The notes under the pieces: generated by a model | The model's database searches: none | What the model was told of the DNA's origin: nothing | Seen by the model: only the letters and a program-made list of their open reading frames with translations | In this document: positions 18,757 to 28,639 of the stretch, in pieces | Layout of the letters: each line of letters begins with the position of its first letter | How positions within the stretch are numbered: position 1 is the stretch's first letter | Translations under genes and position numbers: made by a program | Assembly (NCBI RefSeq): GCF_012273515.2 | Contig: NZ_CP050975.2 | Location: forward strand, 2,666,001 to 2,730,000 | DNA: 64,000 nucleotides | From: Streptomyces sp. RPA4-2 | GTDB taxonomy: Bacteria; Actinomycetota; Actinomycetes; Streptomycetales; Streptomycetaceae | Reading direction: 5' to 3'

Positions 18757-20718
18757 TCACGGGGTGAAGGAGACGGGGAGGTTGGCGGCCCCGGCTCCGG
18801 TGGGCGGGATCTGGAGGGTCTTCAGCGCGAACTCCATGACCTGCTTGTAGATGGGGCCGCAGATCTGGCCGCCGAAGTAGCTGCCCGTGGTGGCGTTCTG
18901 GATCGCGCAGTAGACGGTGATCCTGGGCTTGTCCGCGGGGGCGAATCCGGCGAACGACGAGGTGTATCCGTGGTACTTGCCGGTGGCCGGATCCACGCGG
19001 TTGGCCGTACCCGTCTTGCCCGCGACCCGGTAGCCGGGGATGCGCGCCTTGGCGCCGGTGCCCTCCTCGTCGTCCACGACGGACTCCAGCATCTGGGCGA
19101 GGGTCTTCGCCGTCTTCGCGCTCACGACCCTGGTCTTCTTCGGCTGGACGACCGGGGCGAAGCGGCCGTCGGGCCCCTTCGTGCCGCGCACCAGCGTCGG
19201 TTCCACGCGCACACCGCCGTTGGCGATCGTCGAGTAGACGGACGCCGCCTGCATCGCGTTGATGGAGACACCCTGGCCGAAAGGAATCGTGTACTGCTGC
19301 GACGTCGACCACTTGTCCGCGGGCGCGAGGATGCCCCTCGTCTCGCCGGGGAAGTCGAGCCCGGTGTAACCGCCGATGCCGAACTTGCGCAGATACGAGT
19401 AGAGGACCTTGTTGGCCTCCTTCTGCGTCTTGCCGAGCTGGCCGGCGGCCAGGATGGTGCCGATGTTGCTGGACTTGGCGAGCACGCCGTTGAGCGTCAG
19501 GTTCCAGGTCGCGTGGTCGATGTCGTCCTGGAAGAGCCGGTCGCCGCGGTGCAGCCGGTTCGGCACGACCACGTGCGTCCCGGGTGTGGCGACGTTCTCC
19601 TCCAGCACGGCGGCCATCGACATGACCTTGGCGGTGGAGCCGGGCTCGTACGCGTCCTGGAGGGCCGCGTTGCCCAGGGCCGCCGCACTGGCCTGGGAGA
19701 GGTCGTTCGGGTCGAAGCCGGGCGAGTCGGCCATCGCCAGCACCTCGCCGGTGCGGGTGTCCTGCACGATCACATACCCGCGGTCCGCCTTGGACTTCTT
19801 CACCTGCTCGGCGATGGCGTTCTGCGCGGCCCACTGGATGTCACGGTCGATGGTCAGTTCGACATCGGAGCCGGCCACGGCGGGCGTCTCGGTGGAGCCC
19901 ACGGTCGGCACCTGACGGCCGCCGGACTGCGCGTAGCGGAGCTTGCCGTCCTTGCCGGAGAGCTCCTTGTTCAGCTGCTGCTCGACACCGCCGCCGCCCT
20001 TGCCGTCGGCGTTGACCCAGCCCAGTATCCCGGCGGCGAGATCGCCGTTCGGGTACACGCGCTTGCTCGCCGGGACCGCGAGGACGCCGGCGAGGAAGTT
20101 GACCGCGCTCTTGTCGGTCTCCGCCTTGGCCGCGAGCGTGGTCTTCAGGTCCTTGATCTGCTTCCAGACCTGCGGGGTCCGGCGGTGGGCGAGCAGCGTG
20201 TAGCGGGTGTTCTTCGTCCGCAGCTTCCTCGCGACGGTGTCCGTGCTCTGGTCGAGGATCGGCCCGAGCAGCGCCGCGGCCTGCTCGGGCGCGTCCGACA
20301 CCTTCGTCGCCGCCCGGGTGAACATCGTGGGGTCGGCCGTGATGTCGTACGCGTCCACGCTCGTGGCCAGCTCGACGCCGTTGCGGTCCGTGATCCCACC
20401 GCGGGTGGCGGCCAGCGTGCGGCCGACGTAGCGGTTCTGTTCGGCCTTCGCGGCGTACGCGCTCGCGTCCACGGCCTGCACCTGGAGCAGCCGGACGACG
20501 AAGGCGGCCATCACCAGCGTCAGGGCGAGGCTGACCATGCGGAGCCGGGGCCGGGGACTGCCGAGCCGCAGGGGGGGCGAGCCGCCGGGCCTGGGTGCGC
20601 CGGGGCGGCGTGCGGGGCGGGCGCCGGGGCCCGGACGGCGCTGGCCGCCGGGGCGTGCGGGCCGGGCGGGGCCGGGCACACGGCGGCGCGGCGGTTCCCT
20701 GTCGGACACTTCCGTCAC
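18757..20718 (-). CDS. ftsI: FtsI, class B penicillin-binding protein (PBP3)
   Basis: Septal DD-transpeptidase acting with FtsW. The protein has 653 aa. A long Pro/Arg/Gly-rich cytoplasmic tail (1-58) precedes one membrane anchor (about 60-78), a dimerisation domain, and a transpeptidase domain with EPGSTAK (active-site Ser and Lys), SSNIGTI, and KTGTANRV. The start overlaps the ftsL stop by 4 nt (20715-20718), so the two are translationally coupled. Confidence 0.98.
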   Translation of the reverse strand: MTEVSDREPPRRRVPGPARPARPGGQRRPGPGARPARRPGAPRPGGSPPLRLGSPRPRLRMVSLALTLVMAAFVVRLLQVQAVDASAYAAKAEQNRYVGRTLAATRGGITDRNGVELATSVDAYDITADPTMFTRAATKVSDAPEQAAALLGPILDQSTDTVARKLRTKNTRYTLLAHRRTPQVWKQIKDLKTTLAAKAETDKSAVNFLAGVLAVPASKRVYPNGDLAAGILGWVNADGKGGGGVEQQLNKELSGKDGKLRYAQSGGRQVPTVGSTETPAVAGSDVELTIDRDIQWAAQNAIAEQVKKSKADRGYVIVQDTRTGEVLAMADSPGFDPNDLSQASAAALGNAALQDAYEPGSTAKVMSMAAVLEENVATPGTHVVVPNRLHRGDRLFQDDIDHATWNLTLNGVLAKSSNIGTILAAGQLGKTQKEANKVLYSYLRKFGIGGYTGLDFPGETRGILAPADKWSTSQQYTIPFGQGVSINAMQAASVYSTIANGGVRVEPTLVRGTKGPDGRFAPVVQPKKTRVVSAKTAKTLAQMLESVVDDEEGTGAKARIPGYRVAGKTGTANRVDPATGKYHGYTSSFAGFAPADKPRITVYCAIQNATTGSYFGGQICGPIYKQVMEFALKTLQIPPTGAGAANLPVSFTP

Positions 20719-21386
20719 CTGCCGGGGGTCGAGGAGCGCTGCGTGGACGGGGTGAGCGTGGGGGTGGTGGGGGTGGGGGTGGGAACGGAAGCGAGGGACC
20801 GTGCGCGGGAGGTGACGGGGGTGCTGGGGGTACCGGCGGCCCGGGGGGTGGCGGCCGGGGTGGTGACGGCCGGGGTGCCGGTGGCCGGGGTGACGGGCGT
20901 GGCGGCGGGGGTGGCCGAGGTGCCGGTGGCCGGGGTGCCGGTGCGCGGGGTCCGGCTCGCGGTAGCCGAGGAGGCGAGGACCTCGGGCGGGCGCGTCGCC
21001 GGGTTCTGCAGGGAGGAATCCCGGGCGGCCGCTTCGGGGACGCCCTTGACGGTGCCGTCCGGGTTGAGGAAGGCGGGGTCGCCGCCCGGGATCATGCCCA
21101 GCTCACGGGCGCGGCGCTGGAGGGCGTCGGGCGCCGAGTAGGCGTCCACGTCCCGCTGCAGCGCCTGCTCCTCGTCGGTGAGGGTCTTGGTGCCCTTCTG
21201 GAGGTCGTCGAGGTGGAAGGAACCCTCGCTCAGCGCGGAGTTCAGCACGAGCAGGCCGATCAGCCCACCGCCGAGCAGGAGCACGACGAGCAGGACGAAG
21301 GGGGTGCGGGCGGCGTGGGCCGCGCCGGCCGGGAGAAGCCGGGCGAGCCGGGCGGCTCGGCCCTTGAGTTCGGGTTTCCGGCTCAC
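20715..21386 (-). CDS. ftsL: FtsL-like division protein with Thr/Pro-rich tail
   Basis: Small bitopic divisome protein. The protein has 223 aa, longer than classical FtsL (about 100-120 aa). It has a basic N-terminus, one membrane segment (about 29-49) and a short coiled coil (about 55-85, LDDLQKGTKTLTDEEQALQR). The conserved C-terminal portion contains ARELGMIPGGDPAFL. The last 100 residues are low-complexity Ala/Pro/Thr with recurring TPATGT-like words. The call rests on its position between rsmH and ftsI as well as topology. A 120-nt gap separates it from rsmH. Confidence 0.88.
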   Translation of the reverse strand: MSRKPELKGRAARLARLLPAGAAHAARTPFVLLVVLLLGGGLIGLLVLNSALSEGSFHLDDLQKGTKTLTDEEQALQRDVDAYSAPDALQRRARELGMIPGGDPAFLNPDGTVKGVPEAAARDSSLQNPATRPPEVLASSATASRTPRTGTPATGTSATPAATPVTPATGTPAVTTPAATPRAAGTPSTPVTSRARSLASVPTPTPTTPTLTPSTQRSSTPGR

Positions 21387-21506
21387 AGGCCCTCCCGGCG
21401 GGTTCGCTTTCCCGACCCGCGGTCGCGTCGCGGGGGTGCGTCGCCGGCCCTCGGCCGCGCCGTGCGTTCAGGTTTCCCACTCACTCGCTCTCCCCCTCCC
21501 GGCGCC

Positions 21507-22463
21507 TCACTCGGCGTCCTCACGGATGCGCTGTGCCCCGCGCAGCCGCGCGGGAGCCGCTCGCCGGTTCTCGGCGACCTCTTCCTCGGTGGGAAGTTCG
21601 GCACCACGGGTGAGCAGCTTGAGCCGGGGCTGGTAGCGCTCGGGCACCACGGGCAGGCCGGGCGGCGCGGTGGTGGCCGCGCCGGCCGCGAAGACCTGCT
21701 TGACCAGCCGGTCCTCCAGCGAGTGGTACGACAGCACGGCGATCCGGCCGCCGAGAGCCAGCGCCTTCACGGCGGCGGGGATCGCCCTCTCCAGGACGCT
21801 CAGTTCGCCGTTGACCTCGATGCGCAGCGCCTGGAAGGTCCGCTTGGCCGGGTTGCCGCCGGTGCGCTTGGCGGCCTGCGGCAGGGAGTCGCGGATCAGC
21901 TCGACGAGCCGCGCGCTGTTGCCGAACGGCTCCTTCTCGCGTTCGCGCACCACGGCGGAGACGATCCGCTTGGCCTGCTTCTCCTCGCCGTAGGCGCGCA
22001 GGATCCGTACCAGTTCGCCCGGCGCGTAGGTGTTGAGCACCTCGGCCGCGCTGATCCCGGTCGTCTGGTCCATGCGCATGTCGAGCGGGGCGTCCTGGGC
22101 GTACGCGAACCCGCGGTCGGCCTCGTCGAGTTGCATGGAGGAGACGCCGAGGTCGAACAGGACGCCCTGGACACGCGGGACGTCCAGGCGGGCGAGCACG
22201 TCCGGCAGTTCGTCGTAGACGGCGTGCACGAGGGTGGCGCGTTCACCGAAGGGCGCGAGCCGTTCCGCGGAGAGGCGCAGCGCTTCCTTGTCACGGTCCA
22301 GGGCCACCAGACGGGCCTCGGGGAAGCGGGTGAGCAGCGCCTCGCTGTGGCCGCCGAGTCCGAGCGTGCAGTCGACGACGACGGCTCCCGGCTCGGCGAG
22401 GGCCGGGGCCAGCATGTCCAGGCACCGCTGGAGCATCACCGGGACGTGTCGACTCTGGCTCAA
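21507..22463 (-). CDS. rsmH: 16S rRNA (cytosine1402-N4)-methyltransferase RsmH (MraW)
   Basis: SAM-dependent methyltransferase that modifies C1402 of 16S rRNA. The protein has 318 aa, usual size. Features are the N-terminal [14 protein letters not shown], the SAM site [15 protein letters not shown], and family motifs [36 protein letters not shown] and [11 protein letters not shown]. It is the first gene of the leftward dcw cluster. No mraZ precedes it, as is usual in Streptomyces. Confidence 0.98.
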   Translation of the reverse strand: MSQSRHVPVMLQRCLDMLAPALAEPGAVVVDCTLGLGGHSEALLTRFPEARLVALDRDKEALRLSAERLAPFGERATLVHAVYDELPDVLARLDVPRVQGVLFDLGVSSMQLDEADRGFAYAQDAPLDMRMDQTTGISAAEVLNTYAPGELVRILRAYGEEKQAKRIVSAVVREREKEPFGNSARLVELIRDSLPQAAKRTGGNPAKRTFQALRIEVNGELSVLERAIPAAVKALALGGRIAVLSYHSLEDRLVKQVFAAGAATTAPPGLPVVPERYQPRLKLLTRGAELPTEEEVAENRRAAPARLRGAQRIREDAE

Positions 22464-22682
22464 GGGGCCCTCTCAGATCCGGCACGGTCGCACGCACCGC
22501 CGGGTCCCCGCCCGCTCGGGAAGGGGAGGCCCGCTGCCGCCGGGTGAGCGGCGTCAGCCGACCGGGAGCGGGAGGAGGCCGAGCCGTACGTACGCGCCGC
22601 GCACGCGGGGAAGACGCCGGAAAATCGCCGGGTCTCCGGGGGAAAACAGTCCAGCAGGGAGTCTCGACTCCCGCTTCGCGTC

Positions 22683-22710
22683 ACTTTAGTCCACGCCGTC
22701 TCGCGGTCAA
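22683..22710 (-). promoter_or_regulatory. Promoter upstream of rsmH (dcw operon)
   Basis: On the minus strand TTGACC (22705-22710) and TAAAGT (22683-22688) are 16 bp apart, a good match to the vegetative sigma consensus. Transcription would begin near 22675, just at an inverted repeat GGGAGTC/GACTCCC (22657-22672). Inferred to drive rsmH and the genes after it. Confidence 0.65.
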
Positions 22711-22896
22711 TCAACCGGCCTGCGCGTCGCGGACCGCTCCTCGATCAAGCCCCGGGCGACGCCATGAATCGGCAAAGATCACCCGTACAGACGGTACCGG
22801 GAGCCCATGTGGGTTACCTCACAACAAGAGACGATGACGTTCTTTGTCCACCCTCACAGCAGGACTACTTCATACGTGACCAGTAACGTCATAGCT

Positions 22897-23460
22897 ATGA
22901 CGACTTCTGCATCCGTACCCACAGAGCCCGAAGACGCCATATCGGCCCGCGGCGCCTCTCCCGACGGCACCGTGACCGATCGTCTCGTCGACGCGAACCG
23001 GCTGTACGCCGCCGCGTTCGCCGACCCGGGGATGGACGCCCGGCCCGTGCTGCACGTGGCCGTGGTGGCCTGCATGGATGCCCGGCTCGACCTGCACGCG
23101 GCACTCGGCCTGGAGCTCGGCGACTGCCACACCATCCGCAACGCGGGCGGTGTGGTCACCGACGACGTGATCCGCTCCCTCACGATCAGCCAGCGGGCGC
23201 TCGGCACCCGTAGCGTCGTGCTCATCCACCACACCGGCTGCGGCCTGGAGTCCCTCACCGAGGAGTTCCGGCACGACCTGGAGATGGAGGTCGGCCAGCG
23301 TCCCGCCTGGGCGGTCGAGGCCTTCCGGGACGTCGAACAGGACGTACGACAGTCGATGCAACGGGTGCGCACCTCTCCGTTCCTGCTCCACACGGATGAC
23401 GTGCGCGGCTTCGTCTTCGACGTGACGACGGGTCTGCTGCGCGAGATCGATCCCGCCTGA
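22897..23460 (+). CDS. Beta-class carbonic anhydrase (Rv1284-like)
   Basis: Zinc enzyme that interconverts CO2 and bicarbonate. The 187-aa protein has ACMDARLD, giving zinc ligand Cys59 and the Asp61-Arg63 dyad, and HHTGC, giving His112 and Cys115. It also has the family stretches IRNAGGVVTDDVIRSL and RGFVFDVTTG. The overall pattern matches the mycobacterial Rv1284 clade. The frame is open from 22807, but ATG 22897 is preferred. TAACGT (22884-22889) lies exactly 7 nt upstream, which is the pattern of a leaderless mRNA. It is divergent from rsmH. Confidence 0.9.
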   Translation: MTTSASVPTEPEDAISARGASPDGTVTDRLVDANRLYAAAFADPGMDARPVLHVAVVACMDARLDLHAALGLELGDCHTIRNAGGVVTDDVIRSLTISQRALGTRSVVLIHHTGCGLESLTEEFRHDLEMEVGQRPAWAVEAFRDVEQDVRQSMQRVRTSPFLLHTDDVRGFVFDVTTGLLREIDPA

Positions 23461-23471
23461 ACACTCCCACC

Positions 23472-23498
23472 GGCCCCCTCGTACAACCGCAGGGGGCC
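23472..23498 (+). terminator. Hairpin after carbonic anhydrase
   Basis: Stem GGCCCCCT (23472-23479) / AGGGGGCC (23491-23498), loop 11 nt, followed by TT, 12 nt after the stop codon. The remaining 220 nt to the MoxR gene hold no recognisable gene. Confidence 0.65.
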
Positions 23499-23723
23499 TT
23501 CGTGGGACCCTCGCTTCACGAAACAACCCCGACCTTCCGGCGCCCAAAAGCCCGTAAGACCCGACATATCGCAGCCAGTTATCCACAGGCGAGTGACACG
23601 AACCGGTAACGGCAACAAGAATGCGGGTGTGGCGTCACGCGGAACTTCGCGCGTGGTGTCCGTTTTTCGGGGTGGGCCGGTCCGCACAGGGCGTCGGCCC
23701 GAGAAAGGGCCGAGGAGGGCCGG

Positions 23724-24767
23724 GTGACGACCTATGACGATCGAGCGAGCCTCACGGATCTGACCGCCACTGTGGAGCGAGTCCGCAGTTCGGTGGAAGG
23801 AGTGATCGAGGGCAAGCCAGAGGTCGTACGGCTTTCGCTGACCGTGCTGCTCGCCGAGGGGCATCTTCTGATCGAGGATGTCCCGGGCGTCGGCAAGACC
23901 ATGCTCGCCAAGGCGCTGGCCCGGTCCATCGACTGCTCGGTGCGGCGTATCCAGTTCACGCCCGACCTGCTGCCCTCGGACATCACCGGTGTGTCCATCT
24001 GGGACCAGCAGCGCCGGGACTTCGAGTTCAAGCCGGGCGCGATCTTCGCGCAGATCGTGATCGGCGACGAGATCAACCGCGCCTCGCCCAAGACGCAGTC
24101 CGCGCTCCTGGAGTCCATGGAGGAGCGCCAGGTCACCATCGACGGGACGACCTACGAACTGCCCAGCCCCTTCATGGTGGTCGCCACGCAGAACCCCGTC
24201 GAGATGGAGGGCACCTACCCGCTGCCGGAGGCCCAGCGCGACCGTTTCATGGCCCGTGTCTCCATCGGCTACCCCAGCGCGGAGGCCGAACTGCAGATGC
24301 TGGACATCCACGGCGGCGTGAACCCGCTGGACGACCTCCAGCCCGTGGCGCACGCGCACGAGATCGTGAAGCTGATCGACGCCGTCCGCACGGTCCACGT
24401 CGCGGACAGCGTCCGGCGGTACGCGGTCGACCTGGTCGCCGCCACGCGCGCCCACCCCGATCTGAGACTCGGCGCCTCACCGCGTGCCACGCTGCACCTG
24501 CTGCGCGCGGCGAAGGCGTCCGCCGCCCTGAGCGGCCGGGAGTACGCGCTGCCGGACGACATCCAGGCACTCGCCGTGGCGGTCCTGGCACACCGTCTGC
24601 TCCCCACCGCCCAGGCGCAGCTGAACCGTCGTACGGCCGAGCAGGTCGTCCAGGAGATCCTTCAGCACACCCCCGTTCCGGCAGCACCCCAGCAGCAGGC
24701 CGGCTCGGGCTTCACCATGGGCCGCGGCGCGCCCGCGTTCGGCCAGCAGCCGCCCCGGAGGCTGTGA
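23724..24767 (+). CDS. MoxR-family AAA+ ATPase
   Basis: A 347-aa AAA+ ATPase of the MoxR group, which usually act as chaperones for activation of partner proteins encoded next door. Walker A is VPGVGKTMLAKAL (about 51-63), Walker B is VIGDEINRA, and sensor 1 lies in VVATQNPVEMEGTYPLPEAQ. The GTG start follows GAGGAGG. Together with the next two genes it forms the common MoxR / DUF58 / transglutaminase operon, with 4-nt stop/start overlaps. Confidence 0.95.
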   Translation: MTTYDDRASLTDLTATVERVRSSVEGVIEGKPEVVRLSLTVLLAEGHLLIEDVPGVGKTMLAKALARSIDCSVRRIQFTPDLLPSDITGVSIWDQQRRDFEFKPGAIFAQIVIGDEINRASPKTQSALLESMEERQVTIDGTTYELPSPFMVVATQNPVEMEGTYPLPEAQRDRFMARVSIGYPSAEAELQMLDIHGGVNPLDDLQPVAHAHEIVKLIDAVRTVHVADSVRRYAVDLVAATRAHPDLRLGASPRATLHLLRAAKASAALSGREYALPDDIQALAVAVLAHRLLPTAQAQLNRRTAEQVVQEILQHTPVPAAPQQQAGSGFTMGRGAPAFGQQPPRRL

Positions 24768-26125
24768 TGTCCGGGGGGCCGGGCGACGCCGAGGACGAGA
24801 AGGGCGGACTGCGCACCGCGCTCGCCGGTCTCACCACACGCGGACGCTCCTTCCTCGCCGCCGGAATCGCCGCCGTGATCTGCGCCTACGTCCTGGGGCA
24901 GAGCGATCTGCTCCGGGTCGGCCTGCTGCTCGCCGCGCTTCCCCTGGTCTGCGCGAGCGTGCTGTACCGCACCCGGTACCGCGTCGCGGGTAGCCGCAGG
25001 CTCTCCCCCGGGCGCGTACCCGCCGGCTCCGAGGCCCGGGTCCATCTGCGGATGGACAACGTCTCCCGGCTGCCCACCGGACTGCTGATGCTCCAGGACC
25101 GGGTGCCGTACGTCCTCGGGCCGCGGCCCCGATTCGTCCTGGACCGGGTGGAGGCGGGCGGTCGCCGCGAGGTGTCCTACCGGGTGCGCTCCGACCTGCG
25201 TGGCCGCTATCCGCTGGGACCGCTGCAACTGCGGCTCACGGACCCCTTCGGCATGTGCGAGCTGACGCGCTCCTTCTCCACGTACGACACCCTGACCGTC
25301 ATCCCGCGCGTGGAGCCGCTGCCGCCGGTGCGGCTGACCGGCGAGGCCAAGGGGTACGGCGAGGGACGGCAGCGCTCGCTGGCCCTGGCCGGCGAGGACG
25401 ACATCATCCCGCGCGGCTACCGCTACGGCGACGACCTGCGCCGGGTGCACTGGCGCCTGACTGCGCGCTACGGCGAACTGATGGTCCGTCGCGAGGAACA
25501 GCCACAGCGCTCCCGCTGCACGGTGCTGCTCGACACCCGGGGCATCGCCTACCAGGGTGCGGGCCCCGACTCGGCCTTCGAGTGGGCGGTTTCGGGCACG
25601 GCGTCGTCACTGGTGCACATGCTGGAGCGGGGCTTCTCGGTCAGGCTGCTGACGGACGACGGCAGTTCGGTCCCCGGTGAGGGCTCGGACGGGTTCGCGG
25701 GCGCGAGCCAGCAGTCGGCGGACGCCGCCGGGCTGATGATGGACACACTCGCCGTCATCGACCACTCGGACGGCACCGGTCTGTCCCGCGCCTACGACGT
25801 GCTGCGCAGCGGGAACGAAGGGCTGCTGATCGCCTTCCTCGGCGACCTTGACGAGGAGCAGGCGACGGTGCTCGCCAAGATGCGCCAGCGCAGCGGTGGA
25901 GCCGTCGCCTTCCTGCTGGACAGCGACGCCTGGGTCCGGGAACCCACCGACGTCCCCGGCCCGTTGGGCAGAAGCGAGGATCGACTGCGCATGCTGCGCG
26001 AGGCGGGCTGGACCGCCGTGACGGTGCCGCGCGGCGCGGACCTCGCGGGCCTGTGGCGGCTGGCGGACCGACAGCGCACGGACGCCGCGTCAACGGGGAG
26101 TACGGCAGGGGGTGGAGTCCGATGA
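24767..26125 (+). CDS. DUF58 membrane-anchored protein
   Basis: Protein of about 452 aa with two N-terminal hydrophobic segments (about 20-60), an extracellular-like beta region, and the DUF58 core with RYGDDLRRVHWRLTARYGELMVRREE (about 220-245). Family members resemble von Willebrand A-type folds and co-occur with MoxR ATPases; the biochemical role is not established. ATG 24767 overlaps the MoxR stop; GTG 24764 is an in-frame alternative. Confidence 0.9.
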   Translation: MSGGPGDAEDEKGGLRTALAGLTTRGRSFLAAGIAAVICAYVLGQSDLLRVGLLLAALPLVCASVLYRTRYRVAGSRRLSPGRVPAGSEARVHLRMDNVSRLPTGLLMLQDRVPYVLGPRPRFVLDRVEAGGRREVSYRVRSDLRGRYPLGPLQLRLTDPFGMCELTRSFSTYDTLTVIPRVEPLPPVRLTGEAKGYGEGRQRSLALAGEDDIIPRGYRYGDDLRRVHWRLTARYGELMVRREEQPQRSRCTVLLDTRGIAYQGAGPDSAFEWAVSGTASSLVHMLERGFSVRLLTDDGSSVPGEGSDGFAGASQQSADAAGLMMDTLAVIDHSDGTGLSRAYDVLRSGNEGLLIAFLGDLDEEQATVLAKMRQRSGGAVAFLLDSDAWVREPTDVPGPLGRSEDRLRMLREAGWTAVTVPRGADLAGLWRLADRQRTDAASTGSTAGGGVR

Positions 26126-28512
26126 GCGGGCGGGCGCGACTGACACTGTGCTCGGCGGCGGCCACGCTGATGGCGGCGTGCGCCCTGCTGCCGCTGGTCG
26201 ATCCGGTGACCTGGCTGTTCCAGGCGGCGTTCCTGCTGGCGCTGCAGACCGGGGTGGGCGCGCTGACCCGGCGTGCGCCGCTGGCCCGGCCGCTGACCGT
26301 GGCGGCGCAGGCGCTGGTGACGCTGATGCTGCTGACCCTGGTCTTCGCCCGGCAGCAGGCACTCCTCGGGTTCGTTCCCGGACCGGAGGCGTTCCAGCAC
26401 CTCGGCGACCTGCTCCAGACCGGCACGGACGACGTCGGGCGGTACGCGATACCCGCACCGCTGTCCGACGGCATCCGGCTGATGCTGGTCGGCGGTGTCC
26501 TGGTGATCGGGCTCGCGGTGGACGCGCTCGCGGTGACGTTCCGCAGCGCGGCCCCCGCCGGGCTCCCGCTGCTCGCGCTGTACTCGGTCGCCGCGGGGCT
26601 GTCGGGCGGCGGGGCCACCTGGCTGTGGTTCCTGCTCGCGGCCGGGGGCTATCTGATGCTGCTTCTGGCGGAGGGCCGTGACCGGCTCTCGCAGTGGGGC
26701 CGCGTCTTCGGCGGCGCGCCCCGCTCCCAGGGACCGGACGTCTCGTCGGGCGCGACCGCACCGGTCCGCACGGGGCGGCGCATCGGCGCGGTCGCGCTGG
26801 GTGTCGCCCTGGTGGTGCCGCTCGGCCTGCCCGCGCTCGACGGTGGTCTGCTGGACGCCGCCGGTGCGGGCGTCGGTCCGGGCTCCGGCGGCGGAGGCAC
26901 GATCTCCGCGGTGAACCCGCTGGTCTCCCTCCGCGACAGCCTGAACGTGGACGAGGACCGCCAGGTCATGTCCTACCGCACCAACACCGAAGACACCCAG
27001 GACATGTATCTGCGGATCGTGTCCCTGGACGACTTCGACGGCACGGCGTGGAAGCCGGCCCAGCGGCACATCCAGGACGTGCCCGACACGTTCCCGACAC
27101 CGATCGGCCTCGGGGCGGACGTCCGCCGCAGCGAGATCCGCACCCGCATCGCGGCGGCCGACTGGTACGCGCAGGACTGGCTTCCGATGCCGTACCCCGC
27201 GAGCCGGGTGAGCATCAAGGGCAGTTGGCGCTACGAACCGGTGGGCCGCACGCTCGTCGGCGACCACGGCCAGAACACGCGCGGTGTTCAGTACGACGTC
27301 ACCAGCCTGGTCGTCCAGCCGACCGCGGCACAGCTCGCGGACGCGCCGGAGCCGCCGAAGGCCCTGAAGCGCGAGTTCACCAAGGTGCCCGAGTCGCTGC
27401 CCGCGGTGGTGGCCCGGACCGCGCGCGACGTCACCGCGGGCTCGGCGAACCACTACGAGCAGGCGGTCAAGCTCCAGGACTACTTCGCGGTGAACGGCGG
27501 ATTCACCTACGACACCCAGGTACAGGTCGGCAGTGGTTCGGCCGCGATCGCGCGCTTCCTGAGGGACAAGCAGGGTTTCTGCGTCCACTTCTCCTTCGCG
27601 ATGGCCTCGATGGCCCGCACGCTGGGGATACCGGCCAGGGTCGCGGTGGGTTTCACGCCCGGCAGCCCGCAGGCCGACGGTTCGATGTCGGTGGGGCTGC
27701 GGGACGCGCACGCCTGGCCCGAGCTGTACTTCGAGGGGGTGGGCTGGACCCGCTTCGAGCCGACCCCGAACCGGGGTTCGGTGCCGGACTACACCCAGAC
27801 GGCCACCCCTGGCCTGGACAATCCGGCGCTGCCGAAGCCGACGACCTCGACGTCCGCGGCGCCGTCCACCGCGCCGTCGGCCGGCAACAACTGCTCGGCC
27901 CGGCAGGAGAGGCGGGAGGCGTGCGCGAGCCAGTCCGCGCCGGCCGCGGTGGGCTCCACGGACGACGGCACACCGTGGTTGCAGATCCTGGGGCTGACCC
28001 TGTTGGGGCTCCTGGTGCTGGCGTTGCCGTTGCTGCCGATGCTGTGGCGGCTGCGGGTCCGGTCCCTGCGGCTCGGTGCGCACGGCCGTGGTGAGGAGGA
28101 CGCGGCGGCGTACGCGCTGGCGGCCTGGCTGGAGGTGACCGATACGGCGTGGGACTACGGCATCGTGCCGGACGAGTCCCGGACGCCGCGCAACGCGGCG
28201 GCGAGGATCGTGAGGCTCGGGCATCTCGACGGTGAGGCCGCGGAGGCGGTGCACCGGGTGGCGGCGGCGGTGGAGCAGGTTCTCTACGCTCCGCGTCCCA
28301 TGCTGACGGCGGGGCTCGCCGAGGACGCCCGCCGGGTCGCGGATGCCCTGCGCACTCCGGCGAGCCGGATCGCCCGGTTGCGCGCGCTTGTCGCACCACG
28401 CTCAGCCATCAGGGTGGCCTGGGCCGCGTCGGCCCGCCGGGCGACCGTGACGGCTCGGATGGCGGCCCGCAAGGAGACTCTGCTGCGACGCCCCTCGGGG
28501 CAGAACGGCTGA
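26122..28512 (+). CDS. Transglutaminase-like membrane protein (DUF3488/TgpA type)
   Basis: A 796-aa protein with five or six N-terminal membrane segments (residues 1-210), an extracellular transglutaminase-like domain, a Ser/Thr/Pro-rich linker, one more membrane segment (about 620-640), and a cytoplasmic DUF4129-like tail. The cysteine-protease-like triad is visible as GFCVHFSFAMASMARTLGIP (Cys), DAHAWPELYFEG (His) and the downstream Asp/Glu region FEPTPNRGSVPD. Start ATG 26122 overlaps the DUF58 stop (ATGA). Its substrate is unknown. Confidence 0.92.
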   Translation: MSGRARLTLCSAAATLMAACALLPLVDPVTWLFQAAFLLALQTGVGALTRRAPLARPLTVAAQALVTLMLLTLVFARQQALLGFVPGPEAFQHLGDLLQTGTDDVGRYAIPAPLSDGIRLMLVGGVLVIGLAVDALAVTFRSAAPAGLPLLALYSVAAGLSGGGATWLWFLLAAGGYLMLLLAEGRDRLSQWGRVFGGAPRSQGPDVSSGATAPVRTGRRIGAVALGVALVVPLGLPALDGGLLDAAGAGVGPGSGGGGTISAVNPLVSLRDSLNVDEDRQVMSYRTNTEDTQDMYLRIVSLDDFDGTAWKPAQRHIQDVPDTFPTPIGLGADVRRSEIRTRIAAADWYAQDWLPMPYPASRVSIKGSWRYEPVGRTLVGDHGQNTRGVQYDVTSLVVQPTAAQLADAPEPPKALKREFTKVPESLPAVVARTARDVTAGSANHYEQAVKLQDYFAVNGGFTYDTQVQVGSGSAAIARFLRDKQGFCVHFSFAMASMARTLGIPARVAVGFTPGSPQADGSMSVGLRDAHAWPELYFEGVGWTRFEPTPNRGSVPDYTQTATPGLDNPALPKPTTSTSAAPSTAPSAGNNCSARQERREACASQSAPAAVGSTDDGTPWLQILGLTLLGLLVLALPLLPMLWRLRVRSLRLGAHGRGEEDAAAYALAAWLEVTDTAWDYGIVPDESRTPRNAAARIVRLGHLDGEAAEAVHRVAAAVEQVLYAPRPMLTAGLAEDARRVADALRTPASRIARLRALVAPRSAIRVAWAASARRATVTARMAARKETLLRRPSGQNG

Positions 28513-28537
28513 CGTCGGTCACCACGCCGGACACCAC

Positions 28538-28577
28538 GTGTGGCCCGCACCTCCCGGCCGGGGGGGGCGGGCCACAC
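28538..28577 (+). terminator. Terminator of the MoxR operon
   Basis: A perfect 11-bp stem GTGTGGCCCGC (28538-28548) / GCGGGCCACAC (28567-28577) starts 26 nt after the transglutaminase stop. Confidence 0.7.
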
Positions 28578-28639
28578 GGGTTTCGCGAGCCGGGCCCACG
28601 ACGAGGCGCGCAGCACCCACAGCACGCCAGGGCGACCCG

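Noticed and set aside
18601..21141. 846-residue rightward open frame
   Set aside because: Antisense to ftsI and ftsL, which have unmistakable catalytic motifs or topology.
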